A DNA stretch of 64,000 nucleotides from Spirochaetaceae bacterium (GCA_020632655.1 JACKFD010000017.1:62001-126000), one strand, 5' to 3'. Shown: positions 34,317 to 43,259, numbered from the stretch's first letter. A program made the numbers and translations. Notes: generated from the sequence alone by a model not told the origin.

Positions 34317-34353
34317 GGCGCGCCGGGTCCGGAAGGGGCCGGACCCGGGCGCC
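34317..34353 (-). terminator. Strong GC hairpin downstream of the TonB-dependent receptor gene
   Basis: Perfect 10-bp inverted repeat CCGGGTCCGG (34323-34332) and CCGGACCCGG (34339-34348) with a 6-nt loop, extendable by about five pairs around one bulged base. It lies 10 bp past the stop of the receptor gene, so it very likely ends that transcript and insulates the hydrolase gene. There is no T-run. Confidence 0.6.
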
Positions 34354-34362
34354 GCCCGGCGA

Positions 34363-36435
34363 TCAGAAGCGGGCGCGCAGCCCGAAGCGGATGCTGCGGC
34401 CGGGCAGGAGCACCTCCTCCTTGTTGAAGGCGAGATGGTTGCGGCCGCGCACGTCGGTCAGGTTGCGCCCGACGACGGAGAGCTCGACGGGGACCTCGCC
34501 GATCAGGTCGACGCGCCAGAGCAGGCTCGCGTCGAGGTGCGTGAAGCTCGCGGTCGGTCGCTCGAAGGCGCCCGTCTTCTCCTGGGCCTCGGTCCGTACG
34601 AAGCCGATCCGGGCGTCGAAGGGCTCGGACTCGAGGAAGAGGCCCGCGCCCCATCGGATCGGCGTGATGCGCGGGACGTTGCGCACGCCGTCGGCCGAGT
34701 CGTCGAGGAAGCGCGCGCGGACGAAGTCGAAGCGGCCGTCGAGGCCGAGGCGCGTCGATGCGAGCCAGGGCAGATCGGTCTCGAAGAGGTCGAGCTCGCC
34801 GGAGAGCTCCGTGCCGTAGAAGAGTGCGTCGCGATTGGCGTAGACGATCTGAGCCAGCATCTCGTCCCCCGGCGCGGGCGGATCGCCGTCCTCGTTCACG
34901 AGCAGGCCCGAACGTCCGGCGAAGATGTAGTCCTGGTAGTGCGTGACGAAGGTCGACCACTCGATCCGACCCCGATCGTGGCGCGCCGTGACGCGAAGAT
35001 CGCCGGCGTAGGCGGTCTCCATGTCGAGGTCGGGGTCGCCGATCTCGAAGGTCTGCGTCGCCTCGTGCGGACCGCGGGCGAGCAGCTCGACCTGCGAGGG
35101 GGCGCGCTGGCTGACGGTGCCCGTGAGTCCGATCGTGACGCGGTCGAGGGGCGAGGCGACGAAGCCGAGTGAGCCCGAGACGGGCACGAAGTCGCGGTTG
35201 CGGCGCAGGCCCGCGATGTCGCGACCGCGGACGTGGACGTGCTCGACCCGCAGACCGAGCTCGGTCGTCAGGCCGTCCACGAGCTCGCGCTCCTCGAAGG
35301 CGTAGATCGCTTCGCTCGTGGTCTCGGTCGGGGCGAGGAAGGCCGCCGCCTCGCCCTGGCCCTCGAAATCCCGCTGGCGCAGGTGCAGGCCGACGGCGCC
35401 CGTGAAGCCGGCCCACTCCTCGTGCACGACCTCGACGCGGCCCTCGAGCTCCTCGTTGCGGTAGGTCTGGCCGACCGTTCCGTCGGCGATCTCGTCGTGC
35501 TGGTAGTCGGAGTAGACCGTGCGTACGCGGACCTCGCGCACGCCGGGCAGCGGCGCGAAGAGGTCGCCCTCGAAGCGGAAGCGATCGGTCTGCATGTCGA
35601 TCTCGACGTTCTCGTCCGCCGGGATGCCGTAGACGTTCTCGGCCCGCGTGTAGGAGAACCCGAGGCGGCTCGCGTCCTCGATCCAGGCGGCGCCGATCGA
35701 GCCCATGAACGCGTCGATCGAGGTGCCGTTCTGCGTGTGCGGATCGTCGTCGTTCGGGATCCGGTAGTCGTGCGCCCGCCGCAGCATCGCGTCGCCATGC
35801 CATCCGACCCGACCGATCGATCCGCCGACGCTGGCCGCGACGTCGCGCTCGTCGGCCACGAGCCCGATACCGCCGAAGACCTCGCCCGAAACGCGCTCCT
35901 CTTCGAGGCGATCGGGGATGCGGCGGGTGATCACGTTGACGACGCCGGCGGAGGCGCCGCCGCCGTAGCGCAGGGTCGCCGGGCCGCGGATGACCTCGAC
36001 GCGTTCGGCCGCGAGCGGGTTGACCGGGACCGCGTGGTCGGGGCTCTCGCGCGAGACGTCGTGGGTGCCGAGTCCGTCCTCGAGCACCTCGGTCCGGTAG
36101 GCGTCCTGGCCGCGCACGACGGGCCGGCTCGCGCCGCCGGCGAAGCCCGTCGTCGCGATGCCGGGGACGTGCTGGATCGACTCGCCGAGGGTCGAGCCGA
36201 GGTGCCCGATCAATTCGCTGCGGTCGATGCGCTCGATCGGGATCGCGAGCTCGTCGCGATCGTGCTCGAGGGGCGATCCGGTCACGACGATCTCTTCCGT
36301 CTCTTCGTGTCGGGCGTGGGGATGTTCGTGGGCGTGGGCGTCGTCGGTCGGCTCGGAGGCTGCGGGTCCGGCGAGCAGGAGGGTCAGGAACGCGAGGGTC
36401 GGGCCACCGGTGCGGTGGCCGGGTCGGATGCGCAT
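34363..36435 (-). CDS. TonB-dependent outer-membrane receptor, ZnuD-like
   Basis: 690 aa. Signal peptide (1-27), then a His-rich stretch DDAHAHEHPHARH, the TonB-box-like EEIVVTGSP, the plug (IERIDRSELIGHLGSTLGESIQHVPGI; VRGQDAYRTEVLEDGLGTHDVS; VEVIRGPATLRYGGGASAGVVNVI) and a 22-strand-type barrel ending in FGLRARF with a terminal aromatic residue. The His-rich N-terminus and plug sequence resemble the zinc receptors of the ZnuD group, so zinc import is the leading guess. The gene for a small Cys/His protein is upstream on the same strand; a terminator hairpin follows. No Zur box was seen. Confidence 0.88.
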   Translation of the reverse strand: MRIRPGHRTGGPTLAFLTLLLAGPAASEPTDDAHAHEHPHARHEETEEIVVTGSPLEHDRDELAIPIERIDRSELIGHLGSTLGESIQHVPGIATTGFAGGASRPVVRGQDAYRTEVLEDGLGTHDVSRESPDHAVPVNPLAAERVEVIRGPATLRYGGGASAGVVNVITRRIPDRLEEERVSGEVFGGIGLVADERDVAASVGGSIGRVGWHGDAMLRRAHDYRIPNDDDPHTQNGTSIDAFMGSIGAAWIEDASRLGFSYTRAENVYGIPADENVEIDMQTDRFRFEGDLFAPLPGVREVRVRTVYSDYQHDEIADGTVGQTYRNEELEGRVEVVHEEWAGFTGAVGLHLRQRDFEGQGEAAAFLAPTETTSEAIYAFEERELVDGLTTELGLRVEHVHVRGRDIAGLRRNRDFVPVSGSLGFVASPLDRVTIGLTGTVSQRAPSQVELLARGPHEATQTFEIGDPDLDMETAYAGDLRVTARHDRGRIEWSTFVTHYQDYIFAGRSGLLVNEDGDPPAPGDEMLAQIVYANRDALFYGTELSGELDLFETDLPWLASTRLGLDGRFDFVRARFLDDSADGVRNVPRITPIRWGAGLFLESEPFDARIGFVRTEAQEKTGAFERPTASFTHLDASLLWRVDLIGEVPVELSVVGRNLTDVRGRNHLAFNKEEVLLPGRSIRFGLRARF

Positions 36436-36604
36436 GGAGTCGTCTCCAGCCGGTCGTGCGCGCGGGGGCGACGACCGGATCGGGTGCGATGGAGGCGAGG
36501 ACGGCGTGCGGACGTGGGCTCGGGCGCGGAGGGGTCCGACGCTCGGTCGGGGTCTCGCGCGGCGGCTTCAACGGCGCACCGGTCCCCGGATGGCCGGGGG
36601 AGGC

Positions 36605-37009
36605 TCAGACGGGGCGGATCGGCGGCGCGCGGGAGGGGGGGACGCCGATGTCGGCGACCGTGGTGATCGGCGCGGCGTCGAGCGGCTTGAAACGCGTCGA
36701 CGGCGCGAGGGCGAGCCAGTCCGGCGTGGCGGGACGCAGCGTGCGATCGCGACCGTGACCGGAGCGGCAGACGGCGCAGGCGCTGCCGGGGGACGTCGCC
36801 GCCGATCGGTGGGCCTCGTGCGCGTCGTCGGGTGCGAGCCCCGGCGCCCCCGTCTGGCCTTCGAACGCGACGCGCGCCTGCGCCTCCTGCGCCACCGACT
36901 CGGCGTGCAGATGGGGCATCGCCTCGCCGAGCAGCGCAGCGAGGCAGACGATCGCGATCAGTCGCGTCGGGACGGATGCGTACGAGCGCACGGCAAAGCC
37001 GGTTAGCAC
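36605..37009 (-). CDS. Small exported Cys/His-containing hypothetical protein
   Basis: 134 aa from a GTG start. Residues ~14-36 are a signal-peptide-like segment (LIAIVCLAALLGEAMPHLHAE). The mature part contains an ACAVC pair followed by RSGHGRD and scattered histidines (HLHAES, DDAHEAHRS), which could bind metal. It precedes the TonB-dependent receptor gene by 169 bp on the same strand, so a metal-related role is possible. I do not recognise the family; it is small, Pro/Ala-rich and could be poorly conserved. Confidence 0.55.
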   Translation of the reverse strand: MLTGFAVRSYASVPTRLIAIVCLAALLGEAMPHLHAESVAQEAQARVAFEGQTGAPGLAPDDAHEAHRSAATSPGSACAVCRSGHGRDRTLRPATPDWLALAPSTRFKPLDAAPITTVADIGVPPSRAPPIRPV

Positions 37010-37090
37010 GCGTGCGCGCGGCGGGGCAAGTCCGGCCCAGGGGAGGCCCGGCTCAGGGGCGCCACCGGTCCGGCCACGAGGAGGCCAGCT

Positions 37091-37501
37091 TCAGGCGCCG
37101 CCGGGCAGCTCGATGCGCGGGGCGTCCGGATCGGGCCGGTAGAGGATGACCGTGTGGCCCACGACCCCGCAGAGCGCCGCGCCCATCGCCTCCGCGAGCT
37201 CGCGCGCCGTGCCGCGCTTGTCCTCGGGCTGTCGCAGTCGGACCTTCACCAGCTCGTGTCGCGCGAGCGCCTCGTCGAGGGCCGCGAGCACGCTCGGGCT
37301 GAGCCCGGCCTCGCCGACCATCACGACCGGCTTCAGGGGATGCGCGAGGGCGCGCAGACGCTTCCGGGCCGCGCCGTTCAGCTCCGGCGCGGGTCGGCGG
37401 GCGGCCGCGTTCGGCTCGACGGGGGCATCCGCGGGCGAGGGCGCCTTCGGCTCGGTCGGGACATCGTCGGGCAAGGGATCCTCCCGCGAGCGAGCCCGCA
37501 T
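37091..37501 (-). CDS. yhbY: YhbY-type CRM-domain RNA-binding protein
   Basis: 136 aa. Residues 42-125 are the CRM/YhbY domain: NGAARKRLRALAHPLKPVVMVGEAGLSPSVLAALDEALARHELVKVRL, and GAALCGVVGHTVILYRPDPD, with the conserved GxxG loop represented by GEAG. YhbY associates with pre-50S ribosomal particles. The first ~40 residues are a Pro/Glu-rich extension not usual for the family. The gene is divergent from the PilT-like gene, with 105 bp between them. Confidence 0.9.
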   Translation of the reverse strand: MRARSREDPLPDDVPTEPKAPSPADAPVEPNAAARRPAPELNGAARKRLRALAHPLKPVVMVGEAGLSPSVLAALDEALARHELVKVRLRQPEDKRGTARELAEAMGAALCGVVGHTVILYRPDPDAPRIELPGGA

Positions 37502-37606
37502 GGCTCCTCGCGTCGGGGGCGCAACCTAGCCCAGTCCGGGGTGGACGACCGATTCCCGGGCCCCGGGTCTCAGGGCAGGCCGCGCGCCGGCCGATACCCG
37601 CCTGCG

Positions 37607-39367
37607 ATGTCGCAGAGCAAGCCGATCCCCCTGGTGGCCCGTCTCGCCCTTCAGCTGAAGATGCTGTCGCAGGCGGACGTCGAGCGCGCCCTGGCCGAGA
37701 GTCGGGCCTCGGGCAATCCCAAGCTCGCTCAGGTCTTCCTGCAGATGGGCCTGCTCGATCGCGAGCAGATCGCGAAGCTTCAGCAGGTCCAGAAGGACCT
37801 CGTCGAGAAGCATCGCGCGAAGAAGGACGGCGGAGCGACGGATTCGCCTCCCGCCGCGGCGCCCGCCGCCGAGGCGCGACCCCTGCCGCAGGCGCGTCCC
37901 CGCAAGGCCCGCGACGCAGCATCCATCCACGACGCCGCGGGACATGCCGCGCGTGCCGCGTCCCCCATGACCGCCCGCGACGTGGAGGCGCTGCGCGAGA
38001 CGCCGCCGAAGTCGCCGCCGCCGACCGCCCCGGCCACGCCCGAGCCGACGTCCGATCCGGTCGATCTGCTCTTCGACGAGCCCTCGTCGGCGAAGCCCGC
38101 CCCGACCCCGCCTCCCGCGAAGAAGGCCCCGTCCGTGACGCCGCCCGTGTCCCCGTCGCCTGCGCCGAGCGTCGCAGCGCCGGCTCCGGCTTCTTCGCCG
38201 GCCGCATCCGCGCCGCCGGCTTCGGCCCCTTCACCGGCCGCCACCGGGTCGTCGGAGCCCGAGTTCGAGGGCCGCGTCTCGCTCGAGCTACCCGTGCCCG
38301 CGCCTTCGGCCGGCGATCGCGAGCGGCTCGAATCCCTTCTCTCCGCCGGCGTCGCCGCAGGCGCCTCCGACGTGCACCTGCACGCGGGGGGGCCGCTCAA
38401 GCAGCGCGTGCACGGCGAGCTCGTCGTGACCGAGGAGGCGATCGACCCGGCGCTCGTCGAGCGGATGGTCGCTGCCTCCCTCACGCCCGAGCAGCGCGTC
38501 GTGCTCTCCCACGACGGTGAGATCGACTTCTGCCTCGATCTGCCCGGGATCGGGCGCTTCCGGGCGAACGCCTATCGTCAGCAGCGCGGCCTCGATGTCG
38601 TCTTCCGGAGCGTGCCGGCCACCCCGCCGACCCTCGAGGAGCTGGGCCTGCCTGCGGAGCTCAAGAAGTACACGGACTTCCACCAGGGCATGGTCCTCAT
38701 CACGGGCCCCGCCGGCTGCGGCAAGTCCGCGACCCTCGCCGCGCTCGTGAACCACATCAACGAGACGCGCGACGACCACATCCTGACGGTCGAGGACCCG
38801 ATCGAGATCATCCATCCCTCGAAGCGCTGCCTCGTGAACCAGCGCTATGCGGGACATCACACGAAGAGCTTCTCGCGCGCCCTGCGCGGCGCCCTGCGCG
38901 AGGATCCCGACATCATCGTGATCGGCGAGCTGCGCGACCTCGAGACGATCAGCCTCGCGATGACGGCGGCGGAGACGGGGCATTTCGTGCTGGCGACGCT
39001 GCATACGGCGAACGCCGTACGCACGGTGAATCGCATGATCGGCGCGTTCCCGTCGAACGAGCAGGATCAGGTGCGGGCGATGCTCTCGGAGTCGCTGCGT
39101 GCCGTGCTCTCCCAGCGTCTCGTGCCGACGGCGGACGGGCAGGGCCGCGTGCCGGCGCTCGAGCTGCTCGTGATCAACCGCGCGATCGGGAACCTGATCC
39201 GCGACGAGAAGACGGTCCAGATCCGATCGTCGATGCAGACGGGCAAGGCGCATGGCATGTACCTGCTCGAGCAGTCCCTGAACGAGCTCGTCGCGGCGGG
39301 GCGCATCACGCGCGAGGTCGCCCTCGAGTACGCGGAAGAGCAGAAGCTGATCACGGCCGGGGCCTGA
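37607..39367 (+). CDS. PilT-family ATPase with N-terminal repeat domain and long Pro/Ala linker
   Basis: 586 aa. Residues 8-65 are a GspE-N-like helical repeat (LALQLKMLSQADVERAL, LAQVFLQMGLLDREQIAKL). Residues ~75-235 are a Pro/Ala/Ser-rich linker. The rest is a full PilT ATPase: Walker A GPAGCGKSATLAAL, Asp box (EDPIEIIHPS), Walker B VIGELRD, His box (LATLHTANA) and a C-terminal AIGNLIRDEKTVQIR like the AIRNLIRE retraction motif. Retraction ATPases disassemble type IV pili. The long N-terminal half is unusual. It is 62 bp upstream of a second pilT. No pilin or assembly gene is in the window. Confidence 0.88.
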   Translation: MSQSKPIPLVARLALQLKMLSQADVERALAESRASGNPKLAQVFLQMGLLDREQIAKLQQVQKDLVEKHRAKKDGGATDSPPAAAPAAEARPLPQARPRKARDAASIHDAAGHAARAASPMTARDVEALRETPPKSPPPTAPATPEPTSDPVDLLFDEPSSAKPAPTPPPAKKAPSVTPPVSPSPAPSVAAPAPASSPAASAPPASAPSPAATGSSEPEFEGRVSLELPVPAPSAGDRERLESLLSAGVAAGASDVHLHAGGPLKQRVHGELVVTEEAIDPALVERMVAASLTPEQRVVLSHDGEIDFCLDLPGIGRFRANAYRQQRGLDVVFRSVPATPPTLEELGLPAELKKYTDFHQGMVLITGPAGCGKSATLAALVNHINETRDDHILTVEDPIEIIHPSKRCLVNQRYAGHHTKSFSRALRGALREDPDIIVIGELRDLETISLAMTAAETGHFVLATLHTANAVRTVNRMIGAFPSNEQDQVRAMLSESLRAVLSQRLVPTADGQGRVPALELLVINRAIGNLIRDEKTVQIRSSMQTGKAHGMYLLEQSLNELVAAGRITREVALEYAEEQKLITAGA

Positions 39368-39429
39368 GGCCCGGGCAGGCCGGCTTCGCGCGCATGCGCG
39401 GGGCCGGGACGACGACGCGAGGAAATCAC

Positions 39430-40488
39430 GTGGCCCAGATGGATCCGCTGCTCGTGCACGTGAAGGAGAACGACGGCTCCGACCTGCATCTGGTCGCGGG
39501 ACAGCCGCCGCGCTTCCGCTCGAAGGGTGCGATCCGCGTGATCGAGGGGCAGGGCGTGCTCTCGAACGATCGGCTCTCGGCGATGATGCAGGAGATCGCC
39601 TCACCGCGGGGCTGGGAGGAGTATGCGACGACGGGCGATCTCGACTTCGCATTCAGCCTCGAAGGCGTCGCGCGCTACCGGGCGAACTACTTCGTGCAGC
39701 AGAGCGGCGTCGCCTGCGTCTTCCGCATCATTCCCGAGGAGATCATCTCCCTCGAGAACCTGAACCTGCCCCAGTCGATCTGCGACCTCGCCGATCTGAA
39801 GGAGGGACTCGTGCTCGTCACGGGACCGACCGGATCGGGCAAGTCCACGACCCTCGCCGCGATCATCGACAAGATCAACAAGACCTACTCGCGGCACGTC
39901 GTGACGATCGAGGACCCGGTCGAGTTCGTGCACCAGAACCGCAACAGCCTCTTCTCGCATCGCGAGGTCGGCCTCCACACCCAGGGCTTCGGCCCCGCAC
40001 TCCGCTCGGCGATCCGCCAGGATGCGGACGTCATCCTCGTCGGCGAGATGCGCGAGCAGGAGACGATCAGCCTCGCGATCACGGCGGCGGAGATGGGCAT
40101 GCTCGTCTTCGGCACGCTGCACACGAACAACGCCGCCAAGACCATCGACCGGATCATCGACGCCTTCCCCGCCGAGGAGCAGAACATGGTCCGGCTCTCG
40201 CTCTCGGAGTCGCTCGCGGCGATCGTCTCCCAGCTGCTCCTGCCGCGCGCCGACCAGAAGGGCCGGATCGCGGCCAACGAGATCCTGCTCAAGACGCCGG
40301 GCCTGCCGAACCTGATCCGTGACGCCAATACGCCCATGCTCGCCTCGCTGATCCAGTCGGGGAAGAGCCAGGGCATGCAGGCGATGGACGACGTTCTCTT
40401 CGACTACGTCAAGCAGGGCAAGGTCAGCGCGCAGGACGCCTACATGAAGGCGACCGACAAGGCGCGCTTCGAGCCGCTCCTCAAGTAG
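39430..40488 (+). CDS. pilT: PilT/PilU twitching-motility ATPase
   Basis: 352 aa of normal PilT length. GTG 39430 is chosen for the CGAGGAAA ribosome-binding site; ATG 39439 is an alternative. N-terminal SDLHLVAGQPPRFRSKGAIR, Walker A GPTGSGKSTTLAAI, Asp box EDPVEFVHQNRNS, Walker B VGEMREQETI, His box FGTLHTNNAAKT. The C-terminal motif reads GLPNLIRDANTP. Together with the preceding gene it probably forms a PilT-PilU-like pair powering retraction. A short inverted repeat, CGGCTC-GG-GAGCCG at 40542-40555, follows 53 bp past the stop. Confidence 0.92.
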   Translation: MAQMDPLLVHVKENDGSDLHLVAGQPPRFRSKGAIRVIEGQGVLSNDRLSAMMQEIASPRGWEEYATTGDLDFAFSLEGVARYRANYFVQQSGVACVFRIIPEEIISLENLNLPQSICDLADLKEGLVLVTGPTGSGKSTTLAAIIDKINKTYSRHVVTIEDPVEFVHQNRNSLFSHREVGLHTQGFGPALRSAIRQDADVILVGEMREQETISLAITAAEMGMLVFGTLHTNNAAKTIDRIIDAFPAEEQNMVRLSLSESLAAIVSQLLLPRADQKGRIAANEILLKTPGLPNLIRDANTPMLASLIQSGKSQGMQAMDDVLFDYVKQGKVSAQDAYMKATDKARFEPLLK

Positions 40489-40643
40489 CGGCCCGCCTTC
40501 GGGTACAGCGCTCGCGACCGATCCTTCGTCGCCCGCCGGGGCGGCTCGGGAGCCGTTCGCGCTTCGGAGGCGCGCCAGCCGGATACGTGCCAGAATGAGC
40601 CGCGGGGGTGTGGAGGGAGGACACGAGTCCGAGGGATCCTCCC

Positions 40644-40970
40644 ATGCTGGTTCATGCTGCTGCCGTTCCGTCCCTTCGCCACTTCGTTCGTCGTTCCGCC
40701 CTGCTCGCGCTCTGCGCGACGCCCTTGCTCGCGGGTGCGGCGCTGGCGGGCTCGCTGCCCGGCATCGATCTGAGTGAGCCCGCCGAGCCCGTCGCCTCGG
40801 GCGAGTGCTCGCGACTCGTCCAGATCAAGTACCCCTTCCTGTCGTGCCGGAACGGCGAGATCGGCGCGGCTGCGGGGGACGAGACCTGGGACTCGGCGCG
40901 TCGCCTGCCGCTGATGAGCGATTGGACCGAGGGGGATGCGGCCTGGGGCCCCGAGCTGAATCTCGACTGA
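40644..40970 (+). CDS. Small secreted hypothetical protein
   Basis: 108 aa. ATG 40644 is preceded by GAGGGA at 7-nt spacing. Residues ~8-35 are a clear signal peptide (HFVRRSALLALCATPLLAGAALA). The mature ~73-residue part has two cysteines (GECSRLVQ, FLSCRNGE) that may form a disulfide, and is acidic toward the end. I recognise no family. It stands between pilT and a methyltransferase, 34 bp before the latter; a shared transcript is possible. Confidence 0.6.
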   Translation: MLVHAAAVPSLRHFVRRSALLALCATPLLAGAALAGSLPGIDLSEPAEPVASGECSRLVQIKYPFLSCRNGEIGAAAGDETWDSARRLPLMSDWTEGDAAWGPELNLD

Positions 40971-41004
40971 GTCGTGTTGCGGATGCCGGCCGGGGCGTCG
41001 AGTC

Positions 41005-41622
41005 GTGATGCGACGCGATGCCCCGGCGACGCATCGCAATCGCGAGCCGATCGCGGCCGTCCTCGCGCGTTGGCTCCGCGAGCCCGCGCGCGTGCTCGAG
41101 CTCGCGAGCGGCACGGGGCAGCACGCCGCCTTCTTCGCCGAGCGCATGCCGCACGTCGTGTGGCAGCCGACGGACGTCGAGGACTCGGCGCTCGCCTCGA
41201 TCGACGCGTGGGCCACCGGGTCCCGGGTTCCGAACGTCGCGCGCGCGATCCGGCTCGACGCGCGCGAAGTGCCCTGGCCCGTGGAGGTGCCGGACGCGCC
41301 GCCCTTCGACGCCCTCTTCAACGCGAACATGATCCACATCGCCCCCTGGCCCGTCGCCGAGGGACTCTTCGCCGGCGCGGGCCGCCTGCTCGCGCCGGGT
41401 GGGCTCGTCTTCCTCTACGGCCCCTTCCGCGTCGGCGGCGAGCACACGGCCCCGAGCAACGCCGCCTTCGATGCGGATCTCCGCCGCAGGAATCCCGAAT
41501 GGGGCGTGCGGGATCGCGAGGCGGTCATCGCCCTCGCCGAGGCGGTGGGCTTCGTGCTGCGCGAGGCGAACGCGCTGCCCGCGAACAACCAGCTGCTGGT
41601 CTTCGAGCGGATGGCGGGCTGA
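41005..41622 (+). CDS. DUF938-family SAM-dependent methyltransferase
   Basis: 205 aa. Class I methyltransferase: the start RDAPATHRNREPIAAVLARWL, then SAM motif I VLELASGTGQHAAFFAE, PTDVEDSALASIDAWA, NANMIHIAPWPVAEGLFAGAGRLL, and FLYGPFRVGGEHTAPSNAAFD. These segments are diagnostic of DUF938, a family whose substrate is unknown. A GTG at 41005 and an ATG at 41008 are equally possible starts. It converges with the DUF2889 gene, 42 bp away. Confidence 0.88.
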   Translation: MMRRDAPATHRNREPIAAVLARWLREPARVLELASGTGQHAAFFAERMPHVVWQPTDVEDSALASIDAWATGSRVPNVARAIRLDAREVPWPVEVPDAPPFDALFNANMIHIAPWPVAEGLFAGAGRLLAPGGLVFLYGPFRVGGEHTAPSNAAFDADLRRRNPEWGVRDREAVIALAEAVGFVLREANALPANNQLLVFERMAG

Positions 41623-41664
41623 ACGTCCGCCCGGCACGAGTCGAGTCGCTTCGACGAGCGGGTC

Positions 41665-42723
41665 TCAGTCGCCGCTCGGCCCCGCCCGGCCGCTCGCGAA
41701 GGTGCGCGCGACGGGGCTGCCCTCGCGCCACATCCAGCAGCTGTTCGTGTTGCCGCCGAGGGAGGAGACCGCCGGCGCCTCGATCCCGTCGCGGGACTCC
41801 GCCCGGGCGCGCCGCTCGTAGTACTCGTCCATCTGCGCCGCGGTGATCTGGATGTAGCCCGGCGCGAGCTGGAGCAGCGCATCCCGCAGCAGCGCGCGAT
41901 CGGGCGCCTCGCGCAGGAGGCCGAAGATCCGACCGGCGAGCCCCGGGATGATCGGGCGGTCGACGAGCTCGGCGACGAGCGCGTCGTGGTCCTGCCAGGG
42001 GATGCCGGCGAGGGCGTCCGGCGTGCGGTGGCGCTCGCGGGCCTCGAGGGAAGCGATCCGGAAGCGCTTGCGCTCGATCGAGGCGCGCAGCTTCAGCTCG
42101 TGGGAGGAGACGAGGCGCGTGACGACGGGGCTGCCCTCTGCGATCGGGCGCGTATGCGTGTCGGCGAGCTGGACGACGACGTCGTTCGTGTCCGCATCGC
42201 GCTCGAAGCCGTCGACGAAGAGGCTTCGACGGAAGAAGCGCGCACCCGGGCGCTGCGCCGTCGACTCGCGCACGACGCGCTCGGTCTCGAGGGCCATCGC
42301 GCGCGGCACGGTCGACGCCATCAGCTGGTAGAGCGTGAGCAGGTGCGAGCAGCCGAGGGCGCCGCCGAAGACGAGGCCGAGCCGCTTCGTGAAGCCTTCG
42401 TCGAGCCGGTCGCCGCGGGTCTCGAGCAGGCGCGGCGCGGGGTCGCGACAGCACTCGCCCTCGGTCGCCGGGGAGGGCTCGACGGCGACGAAGGGCTGGT
42501 CGATGCGCAGATCGGCGATCCTGCTCGTGTCGGGCTCGAGGTCGAGCTCGATGCTCATCATGTGGATGATGCCCGAGGGCTGGATGTCGTAGCCCGAGGG
42601 CACGAAGCCGTTCTTGCGCAGGTCGACCACGTCGCCCCGGGCGAGCAGCCGTCCGTCCCGCTCGTACGAGAGGGCGACCGTCAGCGACCGCGTATGCAGC
42701 GGGAGACCCGGGAAGGCGCTCAT
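41665..42723 (-). CDS. DUF2889-domain protein
   Basis: 352 aa. The N-terminal two-thirds match DUF2889: the ALSYERDGRLLARGDVVDLRKNGF start, GIIHMMSIELDLEPD, the segment CCRDPAPRLLETRG, and LVFGGALGCSHLLTLYQ corresponding to the family's GC-x-HL motif. The last ~110 residues (AAVSSLGGNTNSCWMWREGS) are an extra domain I do not recognise; it contains the strings YIQITAAQMDEYY and GNTNSCWMW. Function is unknown. It follows the ABM-domain gene by 19 bp on the same strand, so it is probably co-transcribed with it. Confidence 0.78.
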   Translation of the reverse strand: MSAFPGLPLHTRSLTVALSYERDGRLLARGDVVDLRKNGFVPSGYDIQPSGIIHMMSIELDLEPDTSRIADLRIDQPFVAVEPSPATEGECCRDPAPRLLETRGDRLDEGFTKRLGLVFGGALGCSHLLTLYQLMASTVPRAMALETERVVRESTAQRPGARFFRRSLFVDGFERDADTNDVVVQLADTHTRPIAEGSPVVTRLVSSHELKLRASIERKRFRIASLEARERHRTPDALAGIPWQDHDALVAELVDRPIIPGLAGRIFGLLREAPDRALLRDALLQLAPGYIQITAAQMDEYYERRARAESRDGIEAPAVSSLGGNTNSCWMWREGSPVARTFASGRAGPSGD

Positions 42724-42742
42724 CGTTCGGGACCGGGCGCGC

Positions 42743-43033
42743 TCAGTCGTGCCGGTAGGTCGTGTGCTGTGGGCGTCCGCGCAGGATGTTCATCGCGCCC
42801 CAGTTCGTGACCTTCTTGAAGGCATCCGACGCGATGAAGTCCTTGAAGGCCTGCTCGTCCCGCCATCGCGACACGATCAGGTAGACCGGCTCGCCGTCCC
42901 CGATCTCGCGGTAGATCGACGACGCGTCGTGGCCGTCGATGCCTTTCATGGTCTCGACGACCTTGCTGCAGGCGTCCTCGAAGACCTGCTCCTTGCCGGG
43001 GATGACGTAGTAGTTCATGCCGATCGTGACCAC
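42743..43033 (-). CDS. Antibiotic-biosynthesis monooxygenase (ABM)-domain protein
   Basis: 96 aa from GTG 43033, chosen for the GGAGAGG ribosome-binding site at 7-nt spacing; ATG 43018 would shorten it by five residues. Pattern of the ABM/dimeric alpha-beta barrel fold: VVTIGMNYYVIPGKEQVFEDACSKVVETMK, EPVYLIVSRWRDEQAFKDFIASDAFKKV. Members act as small heme-degrading or quinol monooxygenases. It starts a two-gene unit with the DUF2889 gene. The upstream 400 bp is shared with the divergent kinase operon. Confidence 0.85.
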   Translation of the reverse strand: MVTIGMNYYVIPGKEQVFEDACSKVVETMKGIDGHDASSIYREIGDGEPVYLIVSRWRDEQAFKDFIASDAFKKVTNWGAMNILRGRPQHTTYRHD

Positions 43034-43207
43034 GTGCGTTCCTCTCCATCGTCCGTCGCCCCGCCCGGATCGCGCTCGCGCGGCGCGGCCGCTCGGCAGG
43101 CATGCCGTCCCGCGCCGGAGGGCGGGGCGCCCCGGTCCGTGGGGCGGCCGCGGAGCATAGCCCCGTGGCGGGCGGCAGCCCCTCGCCCGAGGGGTGAGCG
43201 GCTGGGG

Positions 43208-43225
43208 TGCAGTCGAGAGACTGCA
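43208..43225. promoter_or_regulatory. Perfect inverted repeat TGCAGTC-GAGA-GACTGCA
   Basis: A 7-4-7 perfect palindrome in the divergent region between the ABM gene and the kinase operon. It looks like a binding site for a dimeric regulator. A related palindrome begins 33 bp downstream (centre to centre). Confidence 0.6.
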
Positions 43226-43239
43226 GCTCGCGGCAGCAG

Positions 43240-43259
43240 GTGCAGTATCGTGGCTGCAC
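43240..43259. promoter_or_regulatory. Inverted repeat GTGCAG-tatcgtgg-CTGCAC
   Basis: A 6-8-6 perfect palindrome sharing the TGCAG core with the upstream repeat. Its right arm overlaps the candidate -24 element at 43251. The spacing of three helical turns from the first repeat suggests cooperative binding on one DNA face. Confidence 0.55.

Noticed and set aside
36456..36758. Small Gly/Arg-rich frame on the plus strand upstream of the TonB receptor gene
   Set aside because: No ribosome-binding site or family; it overlaps the likely promoter and the small exported protein gene on the other strand.
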